Assembly: GCA_030998015.1 (NCBI GenBank)
Contig: JARWMV010000235.1
Coordinates: forward strand, 620,001 to 684,000
DNA from: Ceratorhiza oryzae-sativae
Taxonomy: Eukaryota > Basidiomycota > Agaricomycetes > Cantharellales > Ceratobasidiaceae
Reading direction: 5' to 3'
Length of the DNA stretch: 64,000 bases
Below, in pieces: positions 9,405-18,212 of the stretch. The notes under the pieces were generated by a model. That model was not told the origin of the DNA and made no database searches. It saw only the letters and a list, made by a program, of their open reading frames with translations. Numbering within the stretch: position 1 is the stretch's first letter; every line of letters starts with the position of its first letter. The position numbers were made by a program, and so were the translations under genes.

Positions 9405-10658
9405 CTTCCCCCCCATCAAGGTCCAAGTGCATTGGGATGGAGTTGGTGGAATTCTTTGACTTGTTCAGGTGTGTTCTTGAGTTCAGCTTTAGGTAACCAT
9501 AGGTTTTCTTCTGGTCCATAGCCTTTCCATTTGACATAATACTCCAATCTTCTTCCAACCTTTCGAGAGTCCAGGATTTCTTCAACTTCAAATTCTTCTT
9601 TGCCATCAGGAGTGACCACTGGTGGAACAGGTACAGGTTGCTGGTTATAGTCATCTATTGGTTTTGGGAATAGGAGTGAAGTGTGGAATACTGGATGGAC
9701 CTTCATGGATTGGGGTAATTCCAGTTTGAAGGTATGTTTCCCGATTTGTTCCAGTACCTTGTATGGTCCAAAACGCCTGTTATCCAATTTCTTAGAAGTG
9801 TGTATAGTTTTGATATTTGAGCTGTCTAGGAAGACCTTTGATCTGACTTCAATCTTTGGTGCTTCATGATGCTTTCAATTATAATATTCAGAGTATGTTC
9901 GATTGGCAATCGTTAGAGCAGCCTTGGCCTCTTCTTGGATTTCCTTGAGGTGTTCAGCATGTTGATCAGCGGCAGGTACCTGGCTTTCTTTGGTATTACC
10001 CACAGTGAAGTCTGGGTTGTAACCATAGCAGACAAAGAATGGTGTGTGGCTTGATCCTGAGTGCTTCCCATTATTATACGCAAATTCCGCCATAGGCAAT
10101 GCTGCTACCCAATCCATCTGTCTGTGATTTATTTAGTGACGAAGATATATTTCGACAAATTGGTTAAGTCTTTTGCTTTGCCCGTCAACCTGTGGTCTGT
10201 ATGCCATAGAGTAGTGTGGTTCAATGTTTAGGTGTTTGTACAATTGGCAAAGGAATTTGGCATTGAAGTTAGGGCCTCGGTCCAATATGGTTTTTCAGGG
10301 TAATCCGTGTAGTTTCCAGACAAAGTTTACAAATAGGTTTGCAATGTCTACTGCAGTGGCTCCCGAGTGTGTGGGGATAAAGTGTACCATTTTTGATAAT
10401 CAGTCCACCACTGTGAGTATTGCATCGTAACCTTCTGACGTTGGTAATCCGGTGATCAAGTCATAGGTGATTTCCTCCCAGGGTTTATTTGGTAAGTCTA
10501 TGGGTTGTAGGAGACCAGGAGGGGCTTGGTTTGAATGCTTGTTCCAGATACACAAGTCGCATGCCTGAATATAATTGACAACAGATTTTTTCATTCCGGA
10601 CCAATAGTAATCTTGAGATAGGAGATCTAGTGTCCTGAAATGCCCTGGATGCCCTGCT
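9405..10658 (-). pseudogene. Family B Pol 3' part: integrase core, C-terminal domain, chromodomain
   Basis: Minus-strand fragments at 10400-10594 (KKSVVNYIQACDLCIWNK and YDLITGLP), 9875-10117 ([19 protein letters not shown]) and 9416-9787 (DNRRFGPYKVLEQIGKHTF, then a YYVKWKGYG chromodomain core) collinearly match family C integrase. The left edge carries the polypurine tract (9405-9414, minus-strand GGGGGGGAAG). Stops and frame losses separate the fragments. The 5' edge at 10658 is the insertion point of the family C element, with the CTGCT target duplicated. Confidence 0.85.
10654..10658. repeat. Target site duplication CTGCT (left) of family C element
   Basis: CTGCT at 10654-10658 is repeated at 18213-18217. 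Removing 10659-18217 restores a CCCTGCTGCAGG reading through the integrase zinc region, exactly as in the intact family C sequence near 12417-12428. Confidence 0.93.
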
Positions 10659-11169
10659 TGTCAGAGCTACGACCTGAACAGTAACGTCAAACACCAAAGT
10701 GGTGATGACAAGCCTATGGGCAGCGATGCCGGAGGCTTTACTGACAACGTCTAAGGTGGGACGTGCAGTGAGGATGCGATAAGACGCAAGGAGGTAGGGT
10801 AGTAGGTGCACTTGTCCTTACGAGGACTGGGCAGGGACTATGGACTGGTAAGTCACACAGGTAGTAGAGGGGATACGACAGGAGGTCGAGTTCTGAGGCT
10901 TAAGGCTCTCAGACTCTCCCTTATATATTCATGGCCGAGGCAGTACAAATCAAATACCAGGACCAATAAGAAGCTAATAGTGCCACGTCACGACAGAGCA
11001 TTCCGGTAACACCAAACATTGATTCAACAACAACAAGGTCACATGACATGAAGGTAGATAAACCGCATATATCTGAATAAACGGGACTTGTCCAAAACAT
11101 CATAAAAAAGGAAGTTATAAAATATAGAAAATTCATAATAAAATCGTGGTCATGGTCTAGGCCATGACA
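10659..11169 (-). repeat. Family C 3' LTR (left), 511 bp
   Basis: It pairs with 17702-18212 (also 511 bp). I count about nine differences by eye, of which eight are C/T or G/A changes at CpG sites. It ends in CCATGACA next to the polypurine tract, setting the element orientation to minus. Confidence 0.93.
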
Positions 11170-11180
11170 CTTCCCCCCCA
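11170..11180 (-). promoter_or_regulatory. Polypurine tract, family C
   Basis: The minus strand reads TGGGGGGGAAG directly 5' of the 3' LTR, the standard plus-strand primer. The same tract is at 9405-9414 in family B. Confidence 0.8.
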
Positions 11181-13412
11181 TTAAGGCCCAGGCGCATCAG
11201 GGTGATCTCGGTGGAAATTGGATAAAGCTTCCGGTGCATTCTTGAGGTGGGCTTTAGGTTCCCAACTATTTTCTTCTGCGCCGTAGCCTTTCCAGCTGAC
11301 ATAATATTCGAGTCTCCGACCGACTTTGCGTGAGTCCAGGATGCGCTCCACTTCATATTGTTCCTCTCCTTCAGGGGTTATTACTGTAGGTACTGGGACA
11401 GGGTCCCTTTGGTAATCGTCCACTGGTTTAGGATACAGAAGGGCAGTATGGAAAACCGGGTATACTTTCATGGACTTGGGCAAGTCCAATTTAAATGTAT
11501 ATTTCCCAATTTGTTCAACAACCTTGTAGGGACCGAAGCGCCTATTATCCAACTTCTTGGATGGTCGGATGGTTTTGATATTTGATCCGTCTAAGAAAAC
11601 CTTTGAGCCTACTTCGATCTTGGTTGCCTCACAATGCTTTCGATTGTAGTATTCTGAGTAAGTGCGATTTGCAATCGTGAGTGCAGCCTTAGCCTCTTCA
11701 TGGATAGTTTTGAGGTGATCGGCATATTCATTGGCTTGAGGGACACTGCTTCCTTTGGTATTTCCGACCGTAAAGTCTGGATTGTAGCCATAGCAGGCAA
11801 AGAACGGAGTATGTTTTGATCCAGCATGTTTCCCATTGTTATACGCAAATTCTCCAAGAGGTAGCGCAGCAACCCAGTCCGTCTGACAATGGTTTATATA
11901 ATGACGCAGATAGATTTCGATGAACTGGTTGAGTCTTTCACTTTGACCATCTACCTGTGGTCGGTAGGCTGTGGAATAATGTGGCTCTATACCGAGGCGA
12001 CTGTACACTTGGCGTAGGAATTTGGCGTTGAAGTTGGGGCCGCGGTCAGAGATTGTTTTTCGGGGAAGTCCATGTAGTTTCCAGACAAAGTTTACAAACA
12101 GGTTTGCGACATCTACCGCGGTGGCGTTTGAGTGCGTTGGTATAAAGTGCACCATCTTCGATAAACAATCAACCACTGTGAGTATTGCGTCATAACCTTC
12201 AGACATTGGCAATCCGACAATCATGTCGTAAGTGATTTCTTCCCAGGGTTTATTGGGTAAGTCTATGGGTTGGAGTAAACCCGGAGGAGCCTGATTTGAA
12301 TGCTTGTTGCGGATGCAAGAGTCGCATGCCTGGACATATTTGACAATGGACTTTTTCATTCCCGACCAATAGTAATCCCTCGATACAAGATCTAAGGTTC
12401 GGAAGTGCCCTGGGTGCCCTGCTGCAGGATTATCATGCCGGCTTTCTATTACTGCACGTCTGATTTCTAACTCGCTTGGTACATAGATTCGGTCGTGGTA
12501 GTACAGCAAGTCATTTTCAAGACGCCAGCCTTTAACTGGGATGTTTTCCTCGAGGGACTTGAGGATCTTGGATACGGATTTGTCGTCTGGTAACGCATCC
12601 CTTATCATGTCATTGAGGGAGTGGTCAGTCAGAATTGCCAAAATGAAAAGCTCGGGGCTGATGAGCGGCGGGATTTCACCCCCCTCTTTAAGTGCCTGTT
12701 CCCGGAGGTCTTCTCGACAGGAGAGGATGTCTGCTTTGCCATTTTGTGCCCCTGAGCGGTATTTGATCCTATAATTATAATCGGCTAGGAATCCCATCCA
12801 CCTTGCTTGCCTTCGATTCAGTTCCCTTTTTGTCTGGAAGAATTCTAAGTTCTTGTGATCCGACAGTACTTTAATTGGGATTACTGATCCTTCGAGCAAG
12901 TGACGCCATTCTTTGAACGCCCTTATCATTGCCAGCAACTCTTTGTCATGTATGTCGTAGTTACGTTCGGCTGGTGATAGGGTTTTGGAATAAAATGCCA
13001 CTGGATGTAGTTTTCCGTCCTTGCCTAACTGATTGAGGATTGCACCAGTGGCGTAGTCAGAAGCGTTGCATTCCAGGGTGAATTCCTTGTTGACGTCAGG
13101 TTGGATGAGGATGGGAGATTCTACTAGGGCTCTTTTAAGAATGTTAAATGAGCTTTCTTCGTTTTGACCCCACCGCCAAGGATTTTCTTTGCGGAGTAAT
13201 TGGTAGAGCGGATATGCTCGTCCAGCAAAGTCCTCAATGAATTTGCGGTAGTAGTTCACGAATCCTAGGAATTCCTGAACGCCTTTCACGGTTTTCGGTG
13301 TTGCCCAATTCACCGCTTCCGTGATTTTTGCTGGGTTAGCTCGGACTCCTTCGCCGTTAGCGATGACGCCTAGATATTCCACTTCAGAAGCATTGAACAC
13401 GCATTTAGACAA
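11181..13412 (-). CDS. Family C Pol: RT thumb, RNase H, integrase, chromodomain (743 codons)
   Basis: The open frame starts just after a TGA at 13440 and belongs to the same Pol as 13440-14675. Domains in order: RT thumb/connection (SKCVFNASEVEYLG), RNase H, integrase zinc module (ESRHDNPAAGH, then CDSCIRNK), integrase core with YDMIVGLP, SDRGPNF and GQSERLNQ completing a DDE triad, C-terminal DNA-binding domain (GPYKVVEQIG), and a chromodomain (VERILDSRKVGRRLEYYVSW). In RNase H the motif reads LECNASDYATG, where family B has LECDASDF, so the first catalytic Asp is Asn (codon at 13065-13067). VVDCLSKM replaces the usual VVDRL. These are CpG-type transitions. Products act in the cytoplasmic particle and nucleus. 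Confidence 0.93.
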   Translation of the reverse strand: MSKCVFNASEVEYLGVIANGEGVRANPAKITEAVNWATPKTVKGVQEFLGFVNYYRKFIEDFAGRAYPLYQLLRKENPWRWGQNEESSFNILKRALVESPILIQPDVNKEFTLECNASDYATGAILNQLGKDGKLHPVAFYSKTLSPAERNYDIHDKELLAMIRAFKEWRHLLEGSVIPIKVLSDHKNLEFFQTKRELNRRQARWMGFLADYNYRIKYRSGAQNGKADILSCREDLREQALKEGGEIPPLISPELFILAILTDHSLNDMIRDALPDDKSVSKILKSLEENIPVKGWRLENDLLYYHDRIYVPSELEIRRAVIESRHDNPAAGHPGHFRTLDLVSRDYYWSGMKKSIVKYVQACDSCIRNKHSNQAPPGLLQPIDLPNKPWEEITYDMIVGLPMSEGYDAILTVVDCLSKMVHFIPTHSNATAVDVANLFVNFVWKLHGLPRKTISDRGPNFNAKFLRQVYSRLGIEPHYSTAYRPQVDGQSERLNQFIEIYLRHYINHCQTDWVAALPLGEFAYNNGKHAGSKHTPFFACYGYNPDFTVGNTKGSSVPQANEYADHLKTIHEEAKAALTIANRTYSEYYNRKHCEATKIEVGSKVFLDGSNIKTIRPSKKLDNRRFGPYKVVEQIGKYTFKLDLPKSMKVYPVFHTALLYPKPVDDYQRDPVPVPTVITPEGEEQYEVERILDSRKVGRRLEYYVSWKGYGAEENSWEPKAHLKNAPEALSNFHRDHPDAPGP

Positions 13413-13439
13413 GTTGCAGTACAGTTGGTGAAGCCTTAA

Positions 13440-14675
13440 TCAGCGTAGTACTTCTGCGACATGCTTGGCGTGATCTTCCGAGTTTTTCGAGAATATAAGG
13501 ATGTCGTCTAGGTATACGATTACATAGACGTCTAGAATATCTCGGAAGATTTCATTCATGAAGTTTTGGAATGCGGCCGGAGCGTTGCATAGTCCAAACG
13601 GCATTACCAGGTATTCGAACAGGCCGTACTTTGTTTTGAATGTGGTTTTCCATTTGTCACCTTCCTTAATCCGAACAAGATTATAACCCCATTTCAGATC
13701 CAAGGTAGTGAAAACCTGTGCACCCCGTAATTTTTCCACCAGCGTAGATATTAGTGGAATAGGGTACGAGTTTTTGACTGTATTTTCATTAAGCGCACGA
13801 TAGTCGACACACATTCTCCTTTTGCCATTCTTTTTGGGTACGAAGATCACCGGGGAGCTATAACGTGACTTGGATGGTCTAATTAATCCTTTGTCAAGCT
13901 GCTCTTTGAGTATCTGGCGAAGTTCTTCATCATCTGAAGGGCGTAAGGGATATACGGGTCCTTTAACCGGTTTTTGGGGATCTTGGAGGACTATCTCCAG
14001 ATCATATGGACGATGGGGAGGTAATTCCGTCACCACATCATCGTCTGCAAAAACATCCGAATAGTCTCGGTATTCGACTGGGATGCCTTCAAGTGGTTTT
14101 GAAGCCACGACACCTCCAGGGTCCCTTTGGATGCCTTCAAGAGGTTGGAATACCTCGACACCTCCAAGGTCAGATTCAAATGGATCCAAATGACCACCAA
14201 TATTACCAAAGACTACATTTGATGTGGGAACACAATTTTTAATACAAAAGGCAGAGTTAAAATCAACACGTTTTATAGGCCAGTCAATATGAGGATTATG
14301 TAACTTGAGCCATGACATTCCTAGTACTAAACTATGTCTGCCTATGTTTGCTACGTTACAAACCAACTGCTCTTTATGACTACCAATTTCTAATATAAAT
14401 GTACATTCCGAATCGACAAGTCCAGAACTGATTTCACGACCATCAATCACTTTTAATTTTTTTGGGTTTTTCTTTTTATGAGTTGGTATTTTGTATTCTG
14501 AGACAAGGCGTGGGTGGATGAAGCAAGATGAAGCTCCTGAATCTATCATGGCCCATCCATGTAGTCTCTTCATACGATTCAAGCTTTTACTATCAGGAGC
14601 GGTCTGGACTGGAGATGCGATAAAGAATATATTTAAAGGAGATACGTTATCTACAGCATAAATTTCCAGGTCCAT
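13440..14675 (-). CDS. Family C protease and reverse transcriptase (Pol 5' part)
   Basis: The aspartic protease active site is MIDSGASSCFIHP near residues 42-54, followed by a retropepsin-like fold and linker. RT follows, with [37 protein letters not shown] and the catalytic YLDDILIF near the end. The usual motif is LDLKSGY, so Trp replaces Ser here. A TGA at 13440-13442 falls at the Arg codon of EVLRRL, and coding resumes in the same frame. The frame stays open about 75 bases upstream of the ATG at 14675 and overlaps Gag in the -1 frame; family B conserves that upstream sequence without an ATG, so Pol is probably made by -1 frameshifting and not from this ATG. Confidence 0.92.
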   Translation of the reverse strand: MDLEIYAVDNVSPLNIFFIASPVQTAPDSKSLNRMKRLHGWAMIDSGASSCFIHPRLVSEYKIPTHKKKNPKKLKVIDGREISSGLVDSECTFILEIGSHKEQLVCNVANIGRHSLVLGMSWLKLHNPHIDWPIKRVDFNSAFCIKNCVPTSNVVFGNIGGHLDPFESDLGGVEVFQPLEGIQRDPGGVVASKPLEGIPVEYRDYSDVFADDDVVTELPPHRPYDLEIVLQDPQKPVKGPVYPLRPSDDEELRQILKEQLDKGLIRPSKSRYSSPVIFVPKKNGKRRMCVDYRALNENTVKNSYPIPLISTLVEKLRGAQVFTTLDLKWGYNLVRIKEGDKWKTTFKTKYGLFEYLVMPFGLCNAPAAFQNFMNEIFRDILDVYVIVYLDDILIFSKNSEDHAKHVAEVLR

Positions 14676-14710
14676 GTTTGGTTCCTCTGAGACGCTTGCT
14701 CCGTCTGCGT

Positions 14711-16051
14711 TCAGAGGTCCTCGTTTTCCGACTCCTCATCAGATAAAGTGGCGCCTTGCCCTGAATAGGGTTTGGATGGGCAGGCACTTGCGATATGGCC
14801 TCTTCCTCCACAGTTATTGCAGATAAGAGGCTTTTTCCCTTTGCCTGCTGAGTCAAGATCCATGGGTCCTGGACCTGATCCTTTAGCAAGTTGGGGAGCT
14901 GGAGGAGCGACGACGATTGGATGCGAATCTTTTTGGATTTGTTTGAAGGTTGTTTCCTCAGATGATCCGTCATTCCATTTGATCGTGGGAATCGACTGTC
15001 CCTTGGCGTTGCGGTTTATAGCCGCAATTGTTCCTTTGCGAGCTTTGCCATCTGGACCAAGCGTGTACACCTTTTCCCCAACAGACATCTTTTCCCTGGC
15101 CTGGCCTTTGGGAGGAGCTGTTGACAGCAAGGTGGAAGCTTTGGTAGAGGTGCTAGCCACATTGGAAGCGGAGGATTTGGAAGATGGGTTTTGTGCCTGG
15201 AACGACTCAATACGCTGATCGATTCTGAGTGCCTTGTCTGCAAGGGTTTGCAGGGTGACATTGGCAGCCATATGATCGTAGTCTTGGGCCACGAGGAATT
15301 CCTTGATTTTGACCGTGAGACCGTCATAGAAGTGATCGCGGAGGGATGCGTCATTGTAGCCGAGGCCCTGGGAATATGTCTGGAAGTCTTTGAAGTATTC
15401 TTGGACCGAATTCTTTTGTTTGAGCAATTTGAATTTTGCCCTGAAGTTTTCGGTCTTGTTGGCAACGTTCCAGCGAGCATTAAATTGGGTCCAGAAGTCA
15501 TTGACATTGTGAAGCCAAGTGACTGGATTGCCATTGATAACGTCGTCTTCCAGATAGGGTTCCAGCCATTCATGCGCTTTGCCGTCCAGGCAGGAAATGA
15601 TGTAAGCGATCTGCTCATCAGCAGTCGCAGAGGGATAGGAAGTCCGCAGATAATGGGCCACCGCAACCCTGAAGGATACCGCTTTGTTTTTATCCGAACC
15701 ATCGAATTTAGCAGGTGCCGATAACTTGGGTGCTCGAGTACGCGCAATAGAGGTGCTTGTACCAGGTGCTTGGACTGCAGCCTGGAGTGTGACTACATTC
15801 ATATCAAGGTTAGATAGGCTTGTATCGTGGTTCTGGAGAGTGGTGTTGATAGTGGATAGTTCAGCTGACTGTTGATTGATGAATACCGCCAGATTATTGT
15901 TTATTGCGATCAGCGCATCCTTGATTGTTTGGGTGAATGCTAATAGGTCAGCTGGATCGGTGGGTATTTGAATCTGAGTGGCATTGAACTGAATCCAAGC
16001 GGGGGCAGGGTTTGGTGCGGACATAGCTAAAAGGGGAAGTGGGATGGACAA
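14711..16051 (-). CDS. Family C Gag (446 aa)
   Basis: The intact frame starts MSIPLPLLAMSAPNPAPAW. Residues 1-100 form a helical N-terminal region; about 115-290 are the retrotransposon Gag capsid-like domain, including CLDGKAHEWLEPYLEDD and VNDFWTQFNARWNVANKTE. A linker with a short basic stretch precedes a CCHC zinc knuckle, CNNCGGRGHIASAC, near residues 412-425, and an acidic tail (DEESENEDL). Gag assembles the particle and binds genomic RNA. It ends at 14711 inside the overlap with the protease frame. The family B copy at 21812-23152 matches residue for residue over most of its length. Confidence 0.94.
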   Translation of the reverse strand: MSIPLPLLAMSAPNPAPAWIQFNATQIQIPTDPADLLAFTQTIKDALIAINNNLAVFINQQSAELSTINTTLQNHDTSLSNLDMNVVTLQAAVQAPGTSTSIARTRAPKLSAPAKFDGSDKNKAVSFRVAVAHYLRTSYPSATADEQIAYIISCLDGKAHEWLEPYLEDDVINGNPVTWLHNVNDFWTQFNARWNVANKTENFRAKFKLLKQKNSVQEYFKDFQTYSQGLGYNDASLRDHFYDGLTVKIKEFLVAQDYDHMAANVTLQTLADKALRIDQRIESFQAQNPSSKSSASNVASTSTKASTLLSTAPPKGQAREKMSVGEKVYTLGPDGKARKGTIAAINRNAKGQSIPTIKWNDGSSEETTFKQIQKDSHPIVVAPPAPQLAKGSGPGPMDLDSAGKGKKPLICNNCGGRGHIASACPSKPYSGQGATLSDEESENEDL

Positions 16052-16064
16052 GTATGGTGGGTGC

Positions 16065-16069
16065 TCTTG
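16065..16069. repeat. Target site duplication TCTTG (left) of solo LTR D1
   Basis: TCTTG at 16065-16069 is repeated at 17375-17379. The unoccupied site, GGTGCTCTTGAAGC, is preserved in family B at 23160-23173. Confidence 0.93.
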
Positions 16070-17374
16070 TGTTATGGATCACTAACATTTTCTATTATTT
16101 TTAGTCTGCTCTGCCAACCTCAAGCGATGCCTCTGTAATTAAATTGTGAAATACTCGAATTTGTATGCGCTCTGAATTGTACTATTTTCTGTTTCATTAA
16201 ATAGTACAAATTTCCCGCTCTCCAACGCATATTTTATTAAGTTTTTACGATAAGATCTCAGAGAGATACAGAGGTTGCGATATTTCCTCTTATCAGGAGA
16301 TATTGATTACACCATCGCACCGCTCATATCTCGGCAACCGCTTACGCTATCAAAGCGATCTTGTGCTCTATCGATAGCCAATCTTCGGCGGTATCTGCTG
16401 CCCGAAGATCGTCGCGATCCACCGGATCCTCGCGCCGGAATGGCCCGAAGATCATTAGAATCTTACTGGACCATCAATCAAGATCTAATGACTCCAGTGA
16501 GTCAGGAGAGCTTCCCAAATTGATCCAGAAGCTTCTCTGACTCACTTTATGACTCACTGAGATGTAGCCTCCATTCATTACATGTATATACTATGATAAT
16601 ATGATCTACAAGCCAATAGCAGGTCTCAGATGCATCAATGCCTTCGATCCACACCCTGTCTTTACTCTTTTATCCTATACTGGGCTAGGGTGTACCCCAA
16701 GTATAGCAGTACCCTCTTTTGATGATCGCACTGGCATGCATGTATCTATTTGGCTCTGGAATGCCCTCCTCAGGGTATAAAAGGACCTCCTCTGAGGCCC
16801 TTCCAGACCACCTCCCTCTACTCAACCCAGACCGGTTATTGGTTTCTTTTCTCTTTCTATTTCTCTTGTCTGTGTGTGATTTCTTATATAACTAGTACTG
16901 AGGAATAAAGTACCATATTAGTTATATACTGTCTGAGACATTGTATCTTATATACAGAGATATATAAGGATACAATATTGCCTGATTGAGCGTGACATTA
17001 AGTACCAGCTATTAGAGGAAATCTAAGTACCTGTAGCTGAGGAAGTACACGCATTAGGCAGCCCACCATCTATCCTAAAGGCTATCGCTTAAGCCTAGTA
17101 TTAAGATTAGTATCAGTTAGTCCAAGCGACTAGGGCTGAACTACATTTAAGATATCTAAGGGAACCTGACCATAGTAGTCTTGCTCTTTATACCTATAAA
17201 TTAGTCAGTTTACACTGTGAAAGATTAAGACTACCTTGAGTGTTACTTGATCGCATTGCAACTATTTTGAGCCTTCTTACTCTAGTCTAAGAAGTATTGA
17301 GTACGATTAGTGTATACTAACATATCTACATTTGCTTAAGCTCTAGATATTCAAGTGTACCCTGACCCGTAACA
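16070..17374 (+). mobile_element. Solo LTR, family D, copy D1 (1305 bp)
   Basis: The sequence runs from TGTTATGGATCAC to GACCCGTAACA with perfect 5-bp duplications and no internal coding region, as expected after recombination between two LTRs. Two other copies (19785-21089 and 24134-25439) are in the opposite orientation. A TATAAAA at 16776-16782 followed by pyrimidine-rich sequence suggests that the sense strand is plus. An 82-codon ORF at 16275-16523 is repeated in D2 but not intact in D3, and shows no recognisable domain. No full-length parent is in the window, so the superfamily is unknown. Confidence 0.9.
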
Positions 17375-17379
17375 TCTTG

Positions 17380-17701
17380 AAGCCGGGATTTTCACTCTCA
17401 AACACTGTGGCTGCTCTGCTACCTAGCGTTGAACAATGACTACAACTAATCAACAAGCCTTTGACAGGCGTGATATAGAGTGTCTTTTTTGCAAGCAGGT
17501 AGTTTGCTGTCTGCGACACGTGCGGTGATGGACAAGAGTCCTAGGGTTGGGCGATAGGTACCGTCTGCCTTGTAGACACCTGTTACTGGATAGTCTCTTT
17601 CCGCTTTTGATTATTATGCGGTCCGAGCCTTTCTCCGTTTCACAGTAGGCTAGTACAGGGGTACGTCTCAATCCCGAGTGATAAGGAAGAACTCGACCTA
17701 A
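17380..17701 (-). other. Family C 5' leader with primer binding site
   Basis: This untranslated leader lies between Gag and the 5' LTR, interrupted by D1. The 14 bases at 17688-17701 read, on the minus strand, TTAGGTCGAGTTCT. The complement AGAACTCGACCT lies in the LTR at 17926-17937, about 27 bases past the minus-strand TATATAA at 17964-17970. This is a self-priming primer site. A short minus-strand frame ending near 17450 is shared with family B (23241-23492) but has no recognisable domain. Confidence 0.75.
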
Positions 17702-18212
17702 TGTCAGAGCTACAACCTGAACAGTAACGTCAAACACCGAAGTGGTGATGACAAGCCTATGGGCAGCGATGCCGGAGGCTTTACTGACAACGTCTAAGGT
17801 GGGATGTGCAGTGAGGATGCGATAAGACGCAAGGAGGTAGGGTAGTAGGTGCACTTGTCCTTACGAGGACTGGGCAGGGACTATGGACTGGTAAGTCACA
17901 CAGGTAGTAGAGGGGATACAACAGGAGGTCGAGTTCTGAGGCTTAAGGCTCTCAGACTCTCCCTTATATATTCATGGCCAAGGCAGTACAAATCAAATAC
18001 CAGGACCAATAAGAAGCTAATAGTGCCACGTCACGACAGAGCATTCCGGTAACACCAAACATTGAGTCAACAACAACAAGGTCACGTGACATGAAGGTAG
18101 ATAAACCACATATATCTGAATAAACAGGACTTGTCCAAAACATCATAAAAAAGGAAGTTATAAAATATAGAAAATTCATAATAAAATCGTGGTCATGGTC
18201 TAGGCCATGACA
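17702..18212 (-). repeat. Family C 5' LTR (right), 511 bp
   Basis: This is the promoter-bearing copy for the minus-strand element. TATATAAG lies at 17963-17970 and the predicted transcript start falls at the AGAACTCGACCT box (17926-17937). The terminal U3 sequence TGTCATGGCCTAGACCATGA is a near-perfect palindrome that also occurs at the ends of the family B LTRs and in the solo LTR at 46034. Confidence 0.92.

Larger units (their letters stand above)
10659..18212 (-). mobile_element. Ty3/gypsy chromodomain retrotransposon, family C, nearly intact, in family B
   Basis: The 7554-bp insertion includes a later 1305-bp solo LTR in its leader, so the element itself is about 6.2 kb. In minus orientation it has 5' LTR, primer site, leader, Gag (446 codons), protease/RT (411 codons from the first ATG), RT thumb/RNase H/integrase/chromodomain (743 codons), polypurine tract and 3' LTR. 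The two obvious lesions are a TGA in RT and an Asn in place of the first RNase H aspartate. It is related to, but clearly diverged from, family B; the LTRs share most of their sequence. Confidence 0.95.

Noticed and set aside
13440..13442. Alternative genetic code or selenocysteine reading of TGA
   Set aside because: Apparent TGA stops are confined to decayed elements at CGA-type positions; host frames such as pinin use ordinary stops, and no element resembling a selenocysteine signal was seen.
14772..15724. Plus-strand frames of 148 and 177 codons opposite family C Gag
   Set aside because: Gag on the other strand is intact with domain motifs; the same shadow frames recur opposite family B Gag because the DNA is similar.
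15016..15747. A 243-codon minus-strand frame overlapping Gag
   Set aside because: It is the alternative frame of Gag, rich in Ser/Arg/Thr/Pro, without conserved motifs; family B has the same accidental opening.
17849..18052. Short plus-strand frame repeated in each B/C LTR (MHLSLRGLGRDYGLV)
   Set aside because: It repeats only because the LTR is repeated, lies antisense to the promoter region, and is unlikely to be translated.
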